Shown one piece after another: positions 34,896 through 43,149 of a DNA stretch of 64,000 bases. This DNA is from Occultella gossypii (lineage in GTDB: Bacteria; Actinomycetota; Actinomycetes; Actinomycetales; Beutenbergiaceae), in assembly GCF_019947135.1 (NCBI RefSeq), contig NZ_JAGSHT010000002.1:186001-250000 (forward strand). Direction: 5' to 3'. The number at the start of each line of letters is the position of its first letter. The stretch's first letter is position 1. A program made the position numbers and the translations under genes. The notes beneath the pieces were generated by a model. The model was not told the DNA's origin. It saw only the letters and a program-made list of their open reading frames with translations, and made no database searches.

Positions 34896-35361
34896 TCAGT
34901 CGCCGGCGACGGCGACGGCGGCGGGCCGCTGCGGCCTCGTGTGCCGCACGGACCAGGTCGAGGGCGAGCGCGCCGGTCGCGTCTGCCGGGTTCACGATCG
35001 CGATCCAGCCGAGCGAGGAGTACACGGGGTGCGGCAGGACCACATCCGGTGCGCTGAAGTCCCGGTCGCGGGTGAGGTCCCCGGGCGTCTCGCCGGTGAG
35101 TTCGGTGAAGCGGGACCGGCCCACGTGGACGTTGAGCCGCCAGCGCCCGGCCTGGTCCAGGTGGGAGGCGGAGTCGTCCGGGTAGTCCTTCGTCACGATG
35201 GTCGCGTACGGCTGGGTGTTGGTGGGCACCCGGCCGTCCGGTGCGTAGTAGAAGAATGAGTCGCCCCACGCCACCTCCGGGAACTCGGACCCCGGCCCGG
35301 GGGCGAGCACGAGGGATCCGGGCAGGGCGTGCACGGCGTCGATGATCTGTTCCATATTCAT
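34855..35361 (-). CDS. DUF6194 family protein
   Basis: 168 residues. The conserved core (PEVAWGDSFFYYAPDGRVP, YATIVTKDYPDDSASHLD, WRLNVHVGRSRF, LGWIAIVNP) matches DUF6194 proteins of actinobacteria, whose function is unknown. The last 25 residues contain eight consecutive Arg from a CGG/CGA run and extend over the methyltransferase stop, so this tail may be an addition specific to this genome. It is divergent from the double-MerR regulator with only about 40 bp between their starts. Confidence 0.75.
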   Translation of the reverse strand: MNMEQIIDAVHALPGSLVLAPGPGSEFPEVAWGDSFFYYAPDGRVPTNTQPYATIVTKDYPDDSASHLDQAGRWRLNVHVGRSRFTELTGETPGDLTRDRDFSAPDVVLPHPVYSSLGWIAIVNPADATGALALDLVRAAHEAAAARRRRRRRRLTTPGPHRSRTGTG

Positions 35362-35363
35362 GG

Positions 35364-35383
35364 TTCAAGTCTGACCTTCAAGT
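35364..35383. promoter_or_regulatory. Direct repeat in the DUF6194/MerR intergenic region
   Basis: TTCAAGT occurs at 35364-35370 and again at 35377-35383, 13 bases apart, in the very short divergent promoter region. It may be the binding site of the adjacent regulator. Confidence 0.4.
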
Positions 35384-35399
35384 GCTTATGTGGGGTTCC

Positions 35400-36152
35400 A
35401 TGGACGCGCGCGGCGAGCTCATGCCGGATGACGGCTCGGAGGCCACGCTGCGCACGGTCGAGGTCGCCCGGCGTTCGGGGTACTCGGTGCAGCAGGTCCG
35501 GGATCTGGAGCGGCTCGGGGTGATCCCGACTGCGCCCCGGGCCGTGAACGGCTACCGGAGCTACGCGCAGGTGCACGTGAGTGCCCTGCGGGCGTACCGG
35601 GCGCTGGCCGTCGCGGCGGGACCGGTCGTGGCGCGGCGGCTCCTGCGCGACCTGAGGTCGTCCACGGTCTCCGACGCCGCGGCCACGATCTCCGGGTTGC
35701 ATGCGCGACTCGACCGCGAGCGTGCTGACCTGCTCGCGGCCCGGGCGGCGCTGCGAGCCATCGCCACCGAGGCCGACGGTGGGCCCGACCGCGTGCCGGA
35801 TCCCGCCGATGCGATGAGCATCACCGGGCTCGCGCAGGCGCTCGGCGTGCGCACCTCCACGCTGCGCCACTGGGAGCACGAGGGTCTCCTGCGTCCGGAC
35901 CGGGTGACGTCGCTGCGGGTGCGCAGCTACGACCTGCAGGCGATCCGGACGGCCCGGATCATCGCGGCACTGCGCGGGGCCGGCTATGGCATCGGCGCGG
36001 TCCGCGACCTGGTGGCGCAGTTGGGGCACGACGTCCTTGTGACGTCCGACATCGTCGACGGCCGCCTCGAGGAGCTCGGCATCCGCACCGTCGCCCTGCT
36101 CCGGGCGGGCGCCGACCTCGCGGACCTGATCGGTGCCCCGAGGTCGACGTAG
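35400..36152 (+). CDS. Transcriptional regulator with two MerR-type helix-turn-helix domains
   Basis: 250 residues from ATG 35400 (in-frame GTG 35382 and ATG 35388 and 35421 are alternatives). The first MerR motif is TVEVARRSGYSVQQVRDLER followed by GVIPTAPRAVNGYRSY. The second, about 120 residues later, is SITGLAQALGVRTSTLRHWE followed by GLLRPDRVTSLRVRSY. Between them lies a helical stretch (LHARLDRERADLLAARAALRAIA). Most MerR regulators have one such domain and dimerise; here a single chain contains two. A role in controlling the divergent DUF6194 gene is inferred from position. Confidence 0.82.
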   Translation: MDARGELMPDDGSEATLRTVEVARRSGYSVQQVRDLERLGVIPTAPRAVNGYRSYAQVHVSALRAYRALAVAAGPVVARRLLRDLRSSTVSDAAATISGLHARLDRERADLLAARAALRAIATEADGGPDRVPDPADAMSITGLAQALGVRTSTLRHWEHEGLLRPDRVTSLRVRSYDLQAIRTARIIAALRGAGYGIGAVRDLVAQLGHDVLVTSDIVDGRLEELGIRTVALLRAGADLADLIGAPRST

Positions 36153-36164
36153 GGCCCTGGCCTG

Positions 36165-36974
36165 CTATTCGTCGGACAGCTCGACCGCCGCCTCGGGGGT
36201 CGCCACATGGAACGTGAACGACTCCTCCAGGTACAGGTGCACCGAGTTCGCGTCGTGGTGGTCGTAGCCGATCGCGAAGTCCTGGCCGGCCGTGAACAGG
36301 AAGTCGCCGCCGCGCATGCTCATCACGGTGCCACCGCGCAGGCCGGGAACCCACACGATGGGGCCGCCCTGCAGGATCTTGCGCAGGTGGTCGAAGAGCG
36401 GGTAGCCGCCGTTCTCGGCCGACTCGATCACCTCGGTGTAGTCGGACGGGCCGAGGGCCAGCCCGTACGGCCCGGCGATACCGGTGCGCAGCAGCGTCGC
36501 CACGGCGGCGGCCACCTGCTGCGGGTAGTGCGTGGCGTCGGGGTCGTGCGGGAGGGCGTCGTGCGTGCTCGCCTGGGTGATGCCGGTGATGGCGGCCTCG
36601 GACCAGCCGTGCATGATCGCGGCGTTCTCCACCTCGGCTATCCGCACCGCGGCCTCGTCCAGGGCGCTCAGGTCCGGATCCGGCGCACCGCGGTCGGCGG
36701 CGGCGAGCTCCTCGCGGGAGACACTGAAGTCCGCCCGCACCTCGACCATGGCCAGCACCGTCCGCTGCCGGGCGATCACGCCCGGCGCGGGCGAGTCGGC
36801 GACCGGACCCACGCGGCCCAGGTTCGTGGCCGAGGCCGACCAGCCCAGCGGGCCGGAGAAGTCCACCAGCTTGCGGGCGCCGAGCGCCACGGTGAGCCGC
36901 TCGGTGGCCTCTGCGTCGAGCTGGTCCCAGGCGGCCGACGAGATCGGAGCGTGCGACCGCAGGAGGTGGTTCAT
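36165..36974 (-). CDS. Encapsulin nanocompartment shell protein
   Basis: 269 residues matching family 1 encapsulins (linocin M18-like), which have the HK97 phage capsid fold. The N-terminus NHLLRSHAPISSAAWDQLDAE, the P-domain ARKLVDFSGPLGWSASATNLG, and the C-terminal FTAGQDFAIGYDHHDANSVHLYLEESF are all characteristic. Such shells of 60 or more subunits enclose a cargo enzyme. ATG 36974 overlaps the stop of the ferritin-like cargo gene (ATGA), so shell and cargo are made together. It ends 12 bp from the convergent MerR gene. Confidence 0.95.
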   Translation of the reverse strand: MNHLLRSHAPISSAAWDQLDAEATERLTVALGARKLVDFSGPLGWSASATNLGRVGPVADSPAPGVIARQRTVLAMVEVRADFSVSREELAAADRGAPDPDLSALDEAAVRIAEVENAAIMHGWSEAAITGITQASTHDALPHDPDATHYPQQVAAAVATLLRTGIAGPYGLALGPSDYTEVIESAENGGYPLFDHLRKILQGGPIVWVPGLRGGTVMSMRGGDFLFTAGQDFAIGYDHHDANSVHLYLEESFTFHVATPEAAVELSDE

Positions 36975-37369
36975 AGTCCCTGACCCTTCAGTGAGCCGAT
37001 GCCCAGGGCACCCGAGGCGTCGGAGGTACCTGCGCCGTCGGGCATCTGACCGGAGCCGGCGCCCTCCTCGGCCGCGCCGCCGTTCGCGACGATGTCCCCG
37101 TCCTGGAACAGTACGCCACGGGCGATCTCCGCCCAGAGCGGCTTGGCGCGGAACAGGAACTCCAGTTCCATGGAGAAGTGCTTGTACTCCTCCTTGAGCG
37201 AGTCGAGCATGATCGCCCGGGAGACCTCGTTCGGCTCCACGGAGATGCGCTGCTCGTACCAGCCGATCGCCTCGGCCTCCTCGGCAAGGCTCGCGCACAT
37301 CCGGGCGAACGTGCGGGTCTCGGCGGAGAGTTCCTCCGGTGGCTCGTGATACTGGTCGGTCGGCATCAT
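36971..37369 (-). CDS. Encapsulated ferritin-like protein with cargo-loading peptide
   Basis: 132 residues. A helical ferroxidase core near 10-90 resembles EncFtn: YHEPPEELSAETR, SLAEEAEAIGWYEQR with a metal Glu, and LKEEYKHFSMELEFL with the ExxH pair. A flexible Gly/Ala-rich linker follows, and then the C-terminal GALGIGSLKGQGL, which fits the encapsulin loading-peptide consensus (LxIGSLKG). The enzyme would oxidise Fe(II) for mineral storage inside the shell. Two adjacent ATGs (37369, 37366) follow a GGAGG; the second has better spacing. Confidence 0.94.
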   Translation of the reverse strand: MMPTDQYHEPPEELSAETRTFARMCASLAEEAEAIGWYEQRISVEPNEVSRAIMLDSLKEEYKHFSMELEFLFRAKPLWAEIARGVLFQDGDIVANGGAAEEGAGSGQMPDGAGTSDASGALGIGSLKGQGL

Positions 37370-37434
37370 GCCTCCAGTGGTGACGTCCGCGGTCACCGCG
37401 ACCCTACGCCCGGCGCGGGCGGCGCTCAACGGGA

Positions 37435-37481
37435 GGAGCACGGGCCGCCGGCGGGGGAACGTCGCCAACGGCCCGTGCTCC
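37435..37481 (-). terminator. Strong hairpin between the alpha/beta hydrolase and the encapsulin operon
   Basis: A 13-bp perfect inverted repeat, GGAGCACGGGCCG (37435-37447) with CGGCCCGTGCTCC (37469-37481), loop 21 bases. It follows the hydrolase gene on the minus strand and precedes the encapsulin operon. No U-tract, so termination is probable but not certain. Confidence 0.6.
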
Positions 37482-37503
37482 GACCTGCTCAGGTGACACC
37501 TGT

Positions 37504-38214
37504 TCAGGACGTGGCGCGGACCGCGTCCAGGATCACCTGAGCGGTCTCCTCGGGCTGCGAGACCGAGAGTGCGTGGGACGCGGCAGGGATCTCCACGGCC
37601 TCGCGGGCCGTGGCACGCTCGGCCTGGAACCGCTGCAGTTCCGCCGGGATGTTGCGATCCTGCTCGCCCCAGATCGACCAGGTCGGCACGGACCGCCACG
37701 CAGGCGGGACAGCCAGCGCTTCCTTCAGGGCCGCTTCGGTGACGGGACGCTGCGTCGCCGCCATGGTCGCGGCCAGGTCGGCCGGGACGTCGTGGGCGAA
37801 CTGCTGGTGGAACTTCTCGCCGTTGATGCGCAGCTCGACGTCGCCACCGGGCACCGGGTAGCCGAGCAGGGCCTCGCCGAGCGTGCTGCCCTCGAACTTG
37901 GCGGACAGCTCGAGCGCGGACTCGCCGGTCTCCGGGATGAACGCGCCGACGTAGACGAGGCCGACCACGTTCGGGTTGTCCGCGGCGGCCTGGGTGACCA
38001 CCATGCCGCCGTAGGAGTGGCCGACGAGCAGCACCGGGCCGCCGATCGCGTCGGCGACCGCGCGTACGTAGGCACCGTCCCGGGCGACCGAGCGGAGCGG
38101 GTTCGCGACCGCGACGGTCCGGATGGACTCCTTCTGCAGGCGGGTGACGACACCGTTCCAGCTCGCGGACTCGGCGAACGCGCCGTGGACGAGCAGCACT
38201 GTGGGGGTGGACAT
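37504..38214 (-). CDS. Alpha/beta hydrolase
   Basis: 236 residues. The oxyanion-hole region VLLVHGAFAESASWNGV, nucleophile elbow GHSYGGMVV (Ser near 95), an acid in the WGEQDRNIP region, and the base His in PAASHALSVSQP form a complete catalytic triad. This compact family includes esterases and haloalkane-type hydrolases. No signal peptide; substrate unknown. It lies on the same strand as the HSL-type hydrolase 60 bp upstream and may be co-transcribed. Confidence 0.9.
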   Translation of the reverse strand: MSTPTVLLVHGAFAESASWNGVVTRLQKESIRTVAVANPLRSVARDGAYVRAVADAIGGPVLLVGHSYGGMVVTQAAADNPNVVGLVYVGAFIPETGESALELSAKFEGSTLGEALLGYPVPGGDVELRINGEKFHQQFAHDVPADLAATMAATQRPVTEAALKEALAVPPAWRSVPTWSIWGEQDRNIPAELQRFQAERATAREAVEIPAASHALSVSQPEETAQVILDAVRATS

Positions 38215-38273
38215 GGTTCTTCTCCTTCTGGTGGGTACTACGGGGTTGGACGGGTCGGATCGGGTCGGGTCGG

Positions 38274-39227
38274 TCAGAGTGTGCCGAGGGCCTTGCTCAG
38301 CACGTGGATGGCCTGCTCGACGGCGGCCGTGCTGGCCCGGCTGGAACGCACCGGGTTGAGCATCATGAAGTCGTGGATGATCGCGTTGTAGCGGACGCTC
38401 GTGGTGGGCACGCCGGCCTGGATGAGGCGGCGGGCGTAGGCCTCTCCCTCGTCCCGGAGCACGTCGTTCTCGTCCACGATGACGAAGGCCGGGGGCAGGC
38501 CGGCCAGTTCCTCGAGGGTGGCGCGCAGAGGGGAGGCGGTGATCTCGCCGCGGCGACCGTCGGCGTCGGGGGAGTAGGCGTCCCAGAACCAGGCCATGCC
38601 CTTCGCGGTGAGGAACGGACCGTCGGCGAAGTCGCGGTAGCTCTGGGTGTCCTGCGCGGCGTCGGTGACCGGGTAGTACAGGGACTGGTGCACGAAGGTC
38701 ACGTCACCGCGCTGCTTGGCCAGCAGGGCCAGCGCGGCGGTCATGTTGCCGCCCACGGAGTCGCCCGCGACGGCGAGCCGGGTCGCGTCCAGGCCGTGGC
38801 CGGCGCCGTCGGTCGTGATCCAGCGCGCGGTCGCGTAGGCCTGCTCGATGGCGACGGGGTACCTGGCCTCGGGGGAGCGGGTGTACTCAACGAAAACGAT
38901 CGCGGCGGTCACACCCACGGCGAGCTCGCGGACCAGGCGGTCGTGCGTGCCGGCGTTGCCGAGCACCCAGCCGCCGCCGTGCACGTACAGCACGACCGGC
39001 AGCGGGCGGTCCGCACCGACGGGCTTGACGATCCGGACGTCCACGTCGCCCACCTCGGCCGGCACCCGCAGCCACTGCTCGTCGACGTCGGGCTTGTCGA
39101 TCGGCGTGGCCTGGATGTCGTCGAGGGCCTTGCGGGCGCCGTCGGTTCCGAGCTCGTACAGGAACGGTGGATGTGACGATGCGTCGGCCACCGCCTGCGC
39201 CTCGGGTTCCAGGATGATCTCGCTCAT
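38274..39227 (-). CDS. HSL-family alpha/beta hydrolase (carboxylesterase)
   Basis: 317 residues from ATG 39227. The hormone-sensitive-lipase motifs are all present: the oxyanion HGGGWVLG, nucleophile GDSVGGN, the acid in VDENDVLRDEGEAYA and the base His in NAIIHDFMML. Substrates are typically short-chain esters. Two near-identical 19-bp direct repeats lie just upstream of its start, probably an operator; the divergent XRE/NB-ARC gene is a candidate regulator. Confidence 0.92.
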   Translation of the reverse strand: MSEIILEPEAQAVADASSHPPFLYELGTDGARKALDDIQATPIDKPDVDEQWLRVPAEVGDVDVRIVKPVGADRPLPVVLYVHGGGWVLGNAGTHDRLVRELAVGVTAAIVFVEYTRSPEARYPVAIEQAYATARWITTDGAGHGLDATRLAVAGDSVGGNMTAALALLAKQRGDVTFVHQSLYYPVTDAAQDTQSYRDFADGPFLTAKGMAWFWDAYSPDADGRRGEITASPLRATLEELAGLPPAFVIVDENDVLRDEGEAYARRLIQAGVPTTSVRYNAIIHDFMMLNPVRSSRASTAAVEQAIHVLSKALGTL

Positions 39228-39238
39228 TGGTCTGCTCC

Positions 39239-39278
39239 TTCTCAAATCGGGTGGCAGTCTTCTCGGTTCGGGTGGCAG
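39239..39278. promoter_or_regulatory. Two 19-bp direct repeats upstream of the HSL-type hydrolase
   Basis: TTCTCAAATCGGGTGGCAG (39239-39257) and TTCTCGGTTCGGGTGGCAG (39260-39278) match at 16 of 19 positions. They are spaced 21 bases apart, two helical turns, which suits cooperative binding of a regulator on one face of the DNA. Confidence 0.6.
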
Positions 39279-39438
39279 CGGCGCTGCCTCATCGAGGTTC
39301 GCAAGACGGCGCCCGGCGGACCAGGAAGTTCTCCGGCAGGAAATGCGATTCCTCCCCTCACCCGCCGGGTGTCACAGGTGGGCTGTGCGCCCGGTCTGAG
39401 TTGGTGTCCGCATCCGCGACCCACCCTGGAGAGCCGCC

Positions 39439-41757
39439 ATGGAGCCCGAACCCCTCGGGACCCTGCTGCGAAGGCTGCGCACCACCGCCGACCTGACCCT
39501 CGAGCAACTCGCCGAGCGGTCCGGGGTCAGCGACCGTGCGCTCGGAGACATCGAACGTGGGGCCGCGCTCGGCCCGCACCACCGCACCATGCTCGCGATC
39601 GCGAGCGGGCTGCGGTTGCCGGAGCGGGAGCGGGTGGCACTGCTCGCCGCCGCCCGGGCCGGTCGGCGTCGGGGCGGCCCGAGCGGCGCGCCACCACGTC
39701 ACCCTGACGTTCCGCCCGACGGCGGCACTCACCTGCCGCTGCCGCGCGCGGTTCCCGACTTCGCCGGCCGGGCGGCCGAGCTCGCCACGGTGGCGGCCGC
39801 GCTGGGCGGCGATCGGGGTGGCGGACGCGCCGCCGGGACGCGCGGCACCGACGATGACACCCGCCCGGCCGACCGGGCTCCGGCGCCGGTCGTCGTGGTG
39901 ACCGGCCCACCCGGGTACGGCAAGACCAGCCTCGCGGTCAGGGCGGCCGCGGTGATGCGCGGGAGGTTCCCCGAGCAGGTCTTCCTGGACCTGGGCGCGA
40001 TGACCCCGGCGATGCTCGAGCCGGGCGAGGTGGTCGCGGAGCTGATGCGCGCCCTGGGCGCCGAGGGCCGGAGCGACCCGGCCCGGTTGAGGGATCTGCT
40101 CGCCGGGCGGCGGGTGCTGGTGATCCTCGATGACGCCGGCAGCGAGGCGCAGGTGCGGGCGGCGCTGCCCGGCTCCGGCCCCACCGCCGTGCTCGTGACG
40201 AGCCGCCGTGCACTCACCGGCCTCGACGGCGTCCAGCGGGTCCACCTCGATCGGCTCGCCGACGCGGATGCGCAGTCATTGCTGGCCGCGATCCTGCCGG
40301 GGTGGCAGGCCTCGGCAGCCGAGCTCGCCCGGCTGGCCCGCCTGTGCGACGGCGTTCCGCTCGCTCTGCGGATCGCCGGGAACCGGCTCGCCAGCCGCCG
40401 CGGCTGGACGGTCGCCAAATTCGCGGACCGGCTGGCCGTGCCTGACCGGCGCCTGGACGCGCTGACCGCCGGGGACCTGGCCATCCGGACCGCCGTCGGG
40501 CTGTCCTACCGGCAGTTGGGCGAGGCCGCACAGCGGCTGTTCCGGCGGCTGGCCCTCGTGGACGGGCGCACCTTCGGCCCCGGCCTGGCCGCCGCCGTCT
40601 CCGGGCTGGACGTCTGGAGTGCCGAGGACCTGCTCGACGAGCTCGTGGAGCTCGGCCTCGTGCAACCTGCTGCCGGCGACCGGTACCTCCTGCACGACCT
40701 GCTGCGCCTGTACGCCCACGCGGAGTTCGGCGCACACGAGGCACCGGCCTCCCGGGATCGGGCCCGCGCCGTCACCGACGCCTGGCTCCTGGATACCGTC
40801 GTGCGGGCCGGGCGCTGGTTCGAACCCGAGGCACTCGGCGCCGGGTCGACGGACCTGAGCGACCCGGTGCCGCTCGCGTCCGCCGCTGACGCCCGTGCCT
40901 GGTTGACGGCGGAAGCGGACAACTGGTTCCCGGCGTTCGTGCGGGCGGGGGAGTCCGGAGCGCATCAGCGCGTCGTCGACGTGGCCGAGTCACTGCACTG
41001 GTTCTCCGACCTGTGGCCGTTCTGGGGGCGTTGGCATGAGGTGTTCGAAGCCTCTGCGCGGGCCGCGCAGAGGTTGGGCGACGACCGGCTGCAGGCGGCG
41101 CACCTCGGCTACGTCGCCTGGGCACAGCGACGCTGCCGCGGCGACGACGAGGCGGCCATGGCGGCCGCGGCGGCCGGTCTCGAGGCCGCCGAGCGGTCCG
41201 GCGACCCCGATCTGACGGCGTGGGCGCACTACTACGTCGCCTGGACCGCACGCGATCATGACCCCGGACTGTCCCTGGCCGGATCGGAGGCGGCCATCGG
41301 CCTGTTCCGGGCCGTGCCGGACCGGGAAGGGCTCCCGCAGGCGATCATGTGCCGCGCGATCGCCCTCGCCCGCCTGGGCCGGGCCGCCGAGGCGGTCCGC
41401 ACCTTGCGCGAGGTGGTGGACCTGGTCAGCGACCCGGCCACGCGGCCCCGCGGACAGATCGCCGAGTTCACCGCCGCGCAGGCGCTCGCCGCGATCGCGC
41501 GGGTCTGGTCCGAGCACGCGAACTGGCGGGCCGCCGTCGCAAGCGCGGACTCCGCGATCGACGCGCTGGAGCGGGTGGGGGATCGGCACGGCATCGCACG
41601 GATGCACCTGCTCCGGGCCCACGGCCACCGGGCGATGGGCGAACGGCATGCCGCGCTGGCCGCGGCCGAGAGCGCTTCGCGGGACTTCGGGGACACGGGG
41701 AACCAGCTGGAACTGCTCGAGGTACGCGAGCTCCTCACGGAGCTCGCGAGCTCCTGA
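39439..41757 (+). CDS. XRE helix-turn-helix/NB-ARC ATPase/TPR regulator (STAND family)
   Basis: 772 residues. Residues 5-60 form an XRE helix-turn-helix (LTLEQLAERSGVSDRALGDIE). An NB-ARC ATPase follows with Walker A TGPPGYGKTS near 155 and Walker B RRVLVILDDAGS, then a winged region (GVPLALRIAGNRLASRRGW). The C-terminal 280 residues are helical repeats of TPR type. This is the AfsR/MalT-like STAND architecture, in which ligand binding to the repeats triggers ATP-dependent oligomerisation and DNA binding. It is divergent from the esterase gene and may control it. The ligand is unknown. Confidence 0.88.
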   Translation: MEPEPLGTLLRRLRTTADLTLEQLAERSGVSDRALGDIERGAALGPHHRTMLAIASGLRLPERERVALLAAARAGRRRGGPSGAPPRHPDVPPDGGTHLPLPRAVPDFAGRAAELATVAAALGGDRGGGRAAGTRGTDDDTRPADRAPAPVVVVTGPPGYGKTSLAVRAAAVMRGRFPEQVFLDLGAMTPAMLEPGEVVAELMRALGAEGRSDPARLRDLLAGRRVLVILDDAGSEAQVRAALPGSGPTAVLVTSRRALTGLDGVQRVHLDRLADADAQSLLAAILPGWQASAAELARLARLCDGVPLALRIAGNRLASRRGWTVAKFADRLAVPDRRLDALTAGDLAIRTAVGLSYRQLGEAAQRLFRRLALVDGRTFGPGLAAAVSGLDVWSAEDLLDELVELGLVQPAAGDRYLLHDLLRLYAHAEFGAHEAPASRDRARAVTDAWLLDTVVRAGRWFEPEALGAGSTDLSDPVPLASAADARAWLTAEADNWFPAFVRAGESGAHQRVVDVAESLHWFSDLWPFWGRWHEVFEASARAAQRLGDDRLQAAHLGYVAWAQRRCRGDDEAAMAAAAAGLEAAERSGDPDLTAWAHYYVAWTARDHDPGLSLAGSEAAIGLFRAVPDREGLPQAIMCRAIALARLGRAAEAVRTLREVVDLVSDPATRPRGQIAEFTAAQALAAIARVWSEHANWRAAVASADSAIDALERVGDRHGIARMHLLRAHGHRAMGERHAALAAAESASRDFGDTGNQLELLEVRELLTELASS

Positions 41758-41824
41758 GGCGTGGCGCAGCTCGGACTCACTCGGCGAGCCGGCGGCGGGG
41801 ACCGCCCGCCCCGGAGCACCTCGG

Positions 41825-41830
41825 TAGGCT
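41825..41830 (+). promoter_or_regulatory. Predicted -10 box of a leaderless transcript
   Basis: TAGGCT, 6 bases before ATG 41837, with no ribosome-binding site between. Confidence 0.5.
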
Positions 41831-41836
41831 AATGAC

Positions 41837-42694
41837 ATGGGTCTCGTCTCCTGGCGAGAAGAGTCCGAGTTGGGTACGTGGACCCACCTCGAGCTCCGAC
41901 CCGCTGCGCCCACCGTGCCCGCCGCACCGGTCGAGTCCGTGTGGCTGTTCGAGGGGAGCCTCCGGCGCCGCGAGCGCTACTACCCCACGGGCACCCTGGA
42001 CCTGCTGGTCCAGCTGGACGAAACGTCCCCCACCTTCCGGATCGTCGATGGCCAGTCGGCCGCGACGTGTCCGCCGTCGTGCCTGGCTGGGCTTCTCGTG
42101 GCTCCGCTGGTCGTCGAGACCCCCACCGCGACGTCACGCATGATCGGGGTCCGGCTCAGACCTGCCGGCGCCGCCTCGCTGTTCGACGTTCCGTTGCAGG
42201 AGCTCACCGGCACGGCGGTGGACCTGCACGATCTGCTCGGCGACGAGGCGGGTCGACTCCTGGCCCGACTCCACGAGCCGGGCACCGACGCCGGACGCCT
42301 GCGGATCATGGCGCGCTGGATCGCGGATCGGTTGGGGGACCGCGCCGGTGTCGATCAGGGGGTCGCGTACGCCGTCGCGGCGATGGAGCGCACGGGCGGG
42401 AAGGCACGCGTCGCGAACATCGTCGAGCGCGTCGGTAGTTCTCCGAAGCGCTTTGTGAGGACGTTCGAGCGGCAGGTGGGTGTGAAGCCCAAGCTCTTCT
42501 CGCGGATCGTGCGGTTCCGCAGCCTCGTGGCCGATCTGCCTCGTGTACACGGGTCATTGAGTCAGGCCGCGATCGCGCACGGCTACTACGACCAGGCGCA
42601 CATGAACGCGGACTTCCACGAGTTCGCCGGCATGTCCCCCCGTCAGTTCCTTGCTGCGAGCAGGTTCCCGGCGTCGCCGAGTGTGGCCGACTGA
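41837..42694 (+). CDS. AraC-family transcriptional regulator
   Basis: 285 residues. The N-terminal DUF6597-like sensor (PVESVWLFEGSLRRRERYYP, VGVRLRPAGAASLF) and the C-terminal double helix-turn-helix (KARVANIVERVGSSPKRFVR, SQAAIAHGYYDQAHMNADF) show it to be a paralogue in type of the AraC gene at 18 kb. The downstream YciI and VOC genes on the same strand are plausible targets. The ligand is unknown. Confidence 0.88.
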   Translation: MGLVSWREESELGTWTHLELRPAAPTVPAAPVESVWLFEGSLRRRERYYPTGTLDLLVQLDETSPTFRIVDGQSAATCPPSCLAGLLVAPLVVETPTATSRMIGVRLRPAGAASLFDVPLQELTGTAVDLHDLLGDEAGRLLARLHEPGTDAGRLRIMARWIADRLGDRAGVDQGVAYAVAAMERTGGKARVANIVERVGSSPKRFVRTFERQVGVKPKLFSRIVRFRSLVADLPRVHGSLSQAAIAHGYYDQAHMNADFHEFAGMSPRQFLAASRFPASPSVAD

Positions 42695-42769
42695 CCCCTG
42701 CCCTTTTTTCCAAGCCTGGAGGCTTCACCTCGACCTACGGTTGTGGCGCCCGGATGAGATGGGGTGGCC

Positions 42770-43111
42770 ATGACGGAGTCCGGCGTGATCGCGACCGTGA
42801 GCTACTTCCTCGTCCTGCTGCGCCGTGCGCCGGATGCGGCGGCGGCCGAGCCGCCATGGGAGGAGCACATCGCGTTCATCGACACGATGGTCTCGCACGG
42901 CGTGGTGCTCCTCGGCGGTGACCTCGATCCGCCGGTAGCGGGTGCTGAGGCGGCCTACCTGCTGCACACGTCGACGCGTGCGGAGGCGCAGGCCTGGGCC
43001 GGCAGGGACCCCCTGGTCCGTCAGGGCTCGTACGGTCCGGACGTCGTCGAGTGGCGGCTCGTCGGTATCGCACTCAACGCCATCCACCCCGCCCTGCTGA
43101 TGCCGACGTGA
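42770..43111 (+). CDS. YciI-like protein
   Basis: 113 residues from ATG 42770, chosen over an in-frame GTG at 42764 because GAGATGGGG gives better spacing. The alpha/beta ferredoxin-like YCII pattern is visible: ATVSYFLVLLRRA, EEHIAFIDTMVSHGVVLLGGDL and the C-terminal AGRDPLVRQGSYGPDVVEWR. YciI proteins have suspected hydrolase or dehydrochlorinase activity. No function is assignable. Confidence 0.78.
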   Translation: MTESGVIATVSYFLVLLRRAPDAAAAEPPWEEHIAFIDTMVSHGVVLLGGDLDPPVAGAEAAYLLHTSTRAEAQAWAGRDPLVRQGSYGPDVVEWRLVGIALNAIHPALLMPT

Positions 43112-43149
43112 CCCCGGCTCCGACCGCGACATGAACACCGAGAGGACCG

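Noticed and set aside
42701-42725. Six Ts followed by the hairpin AAGCCT-GG-AGGCTT after the AraC gene, as an intrinsic terminator
   Set aside because: The T-run precedes the hairpin on the plus strand and would be an A-run after it on the minus strand, so neither direction has the required order.
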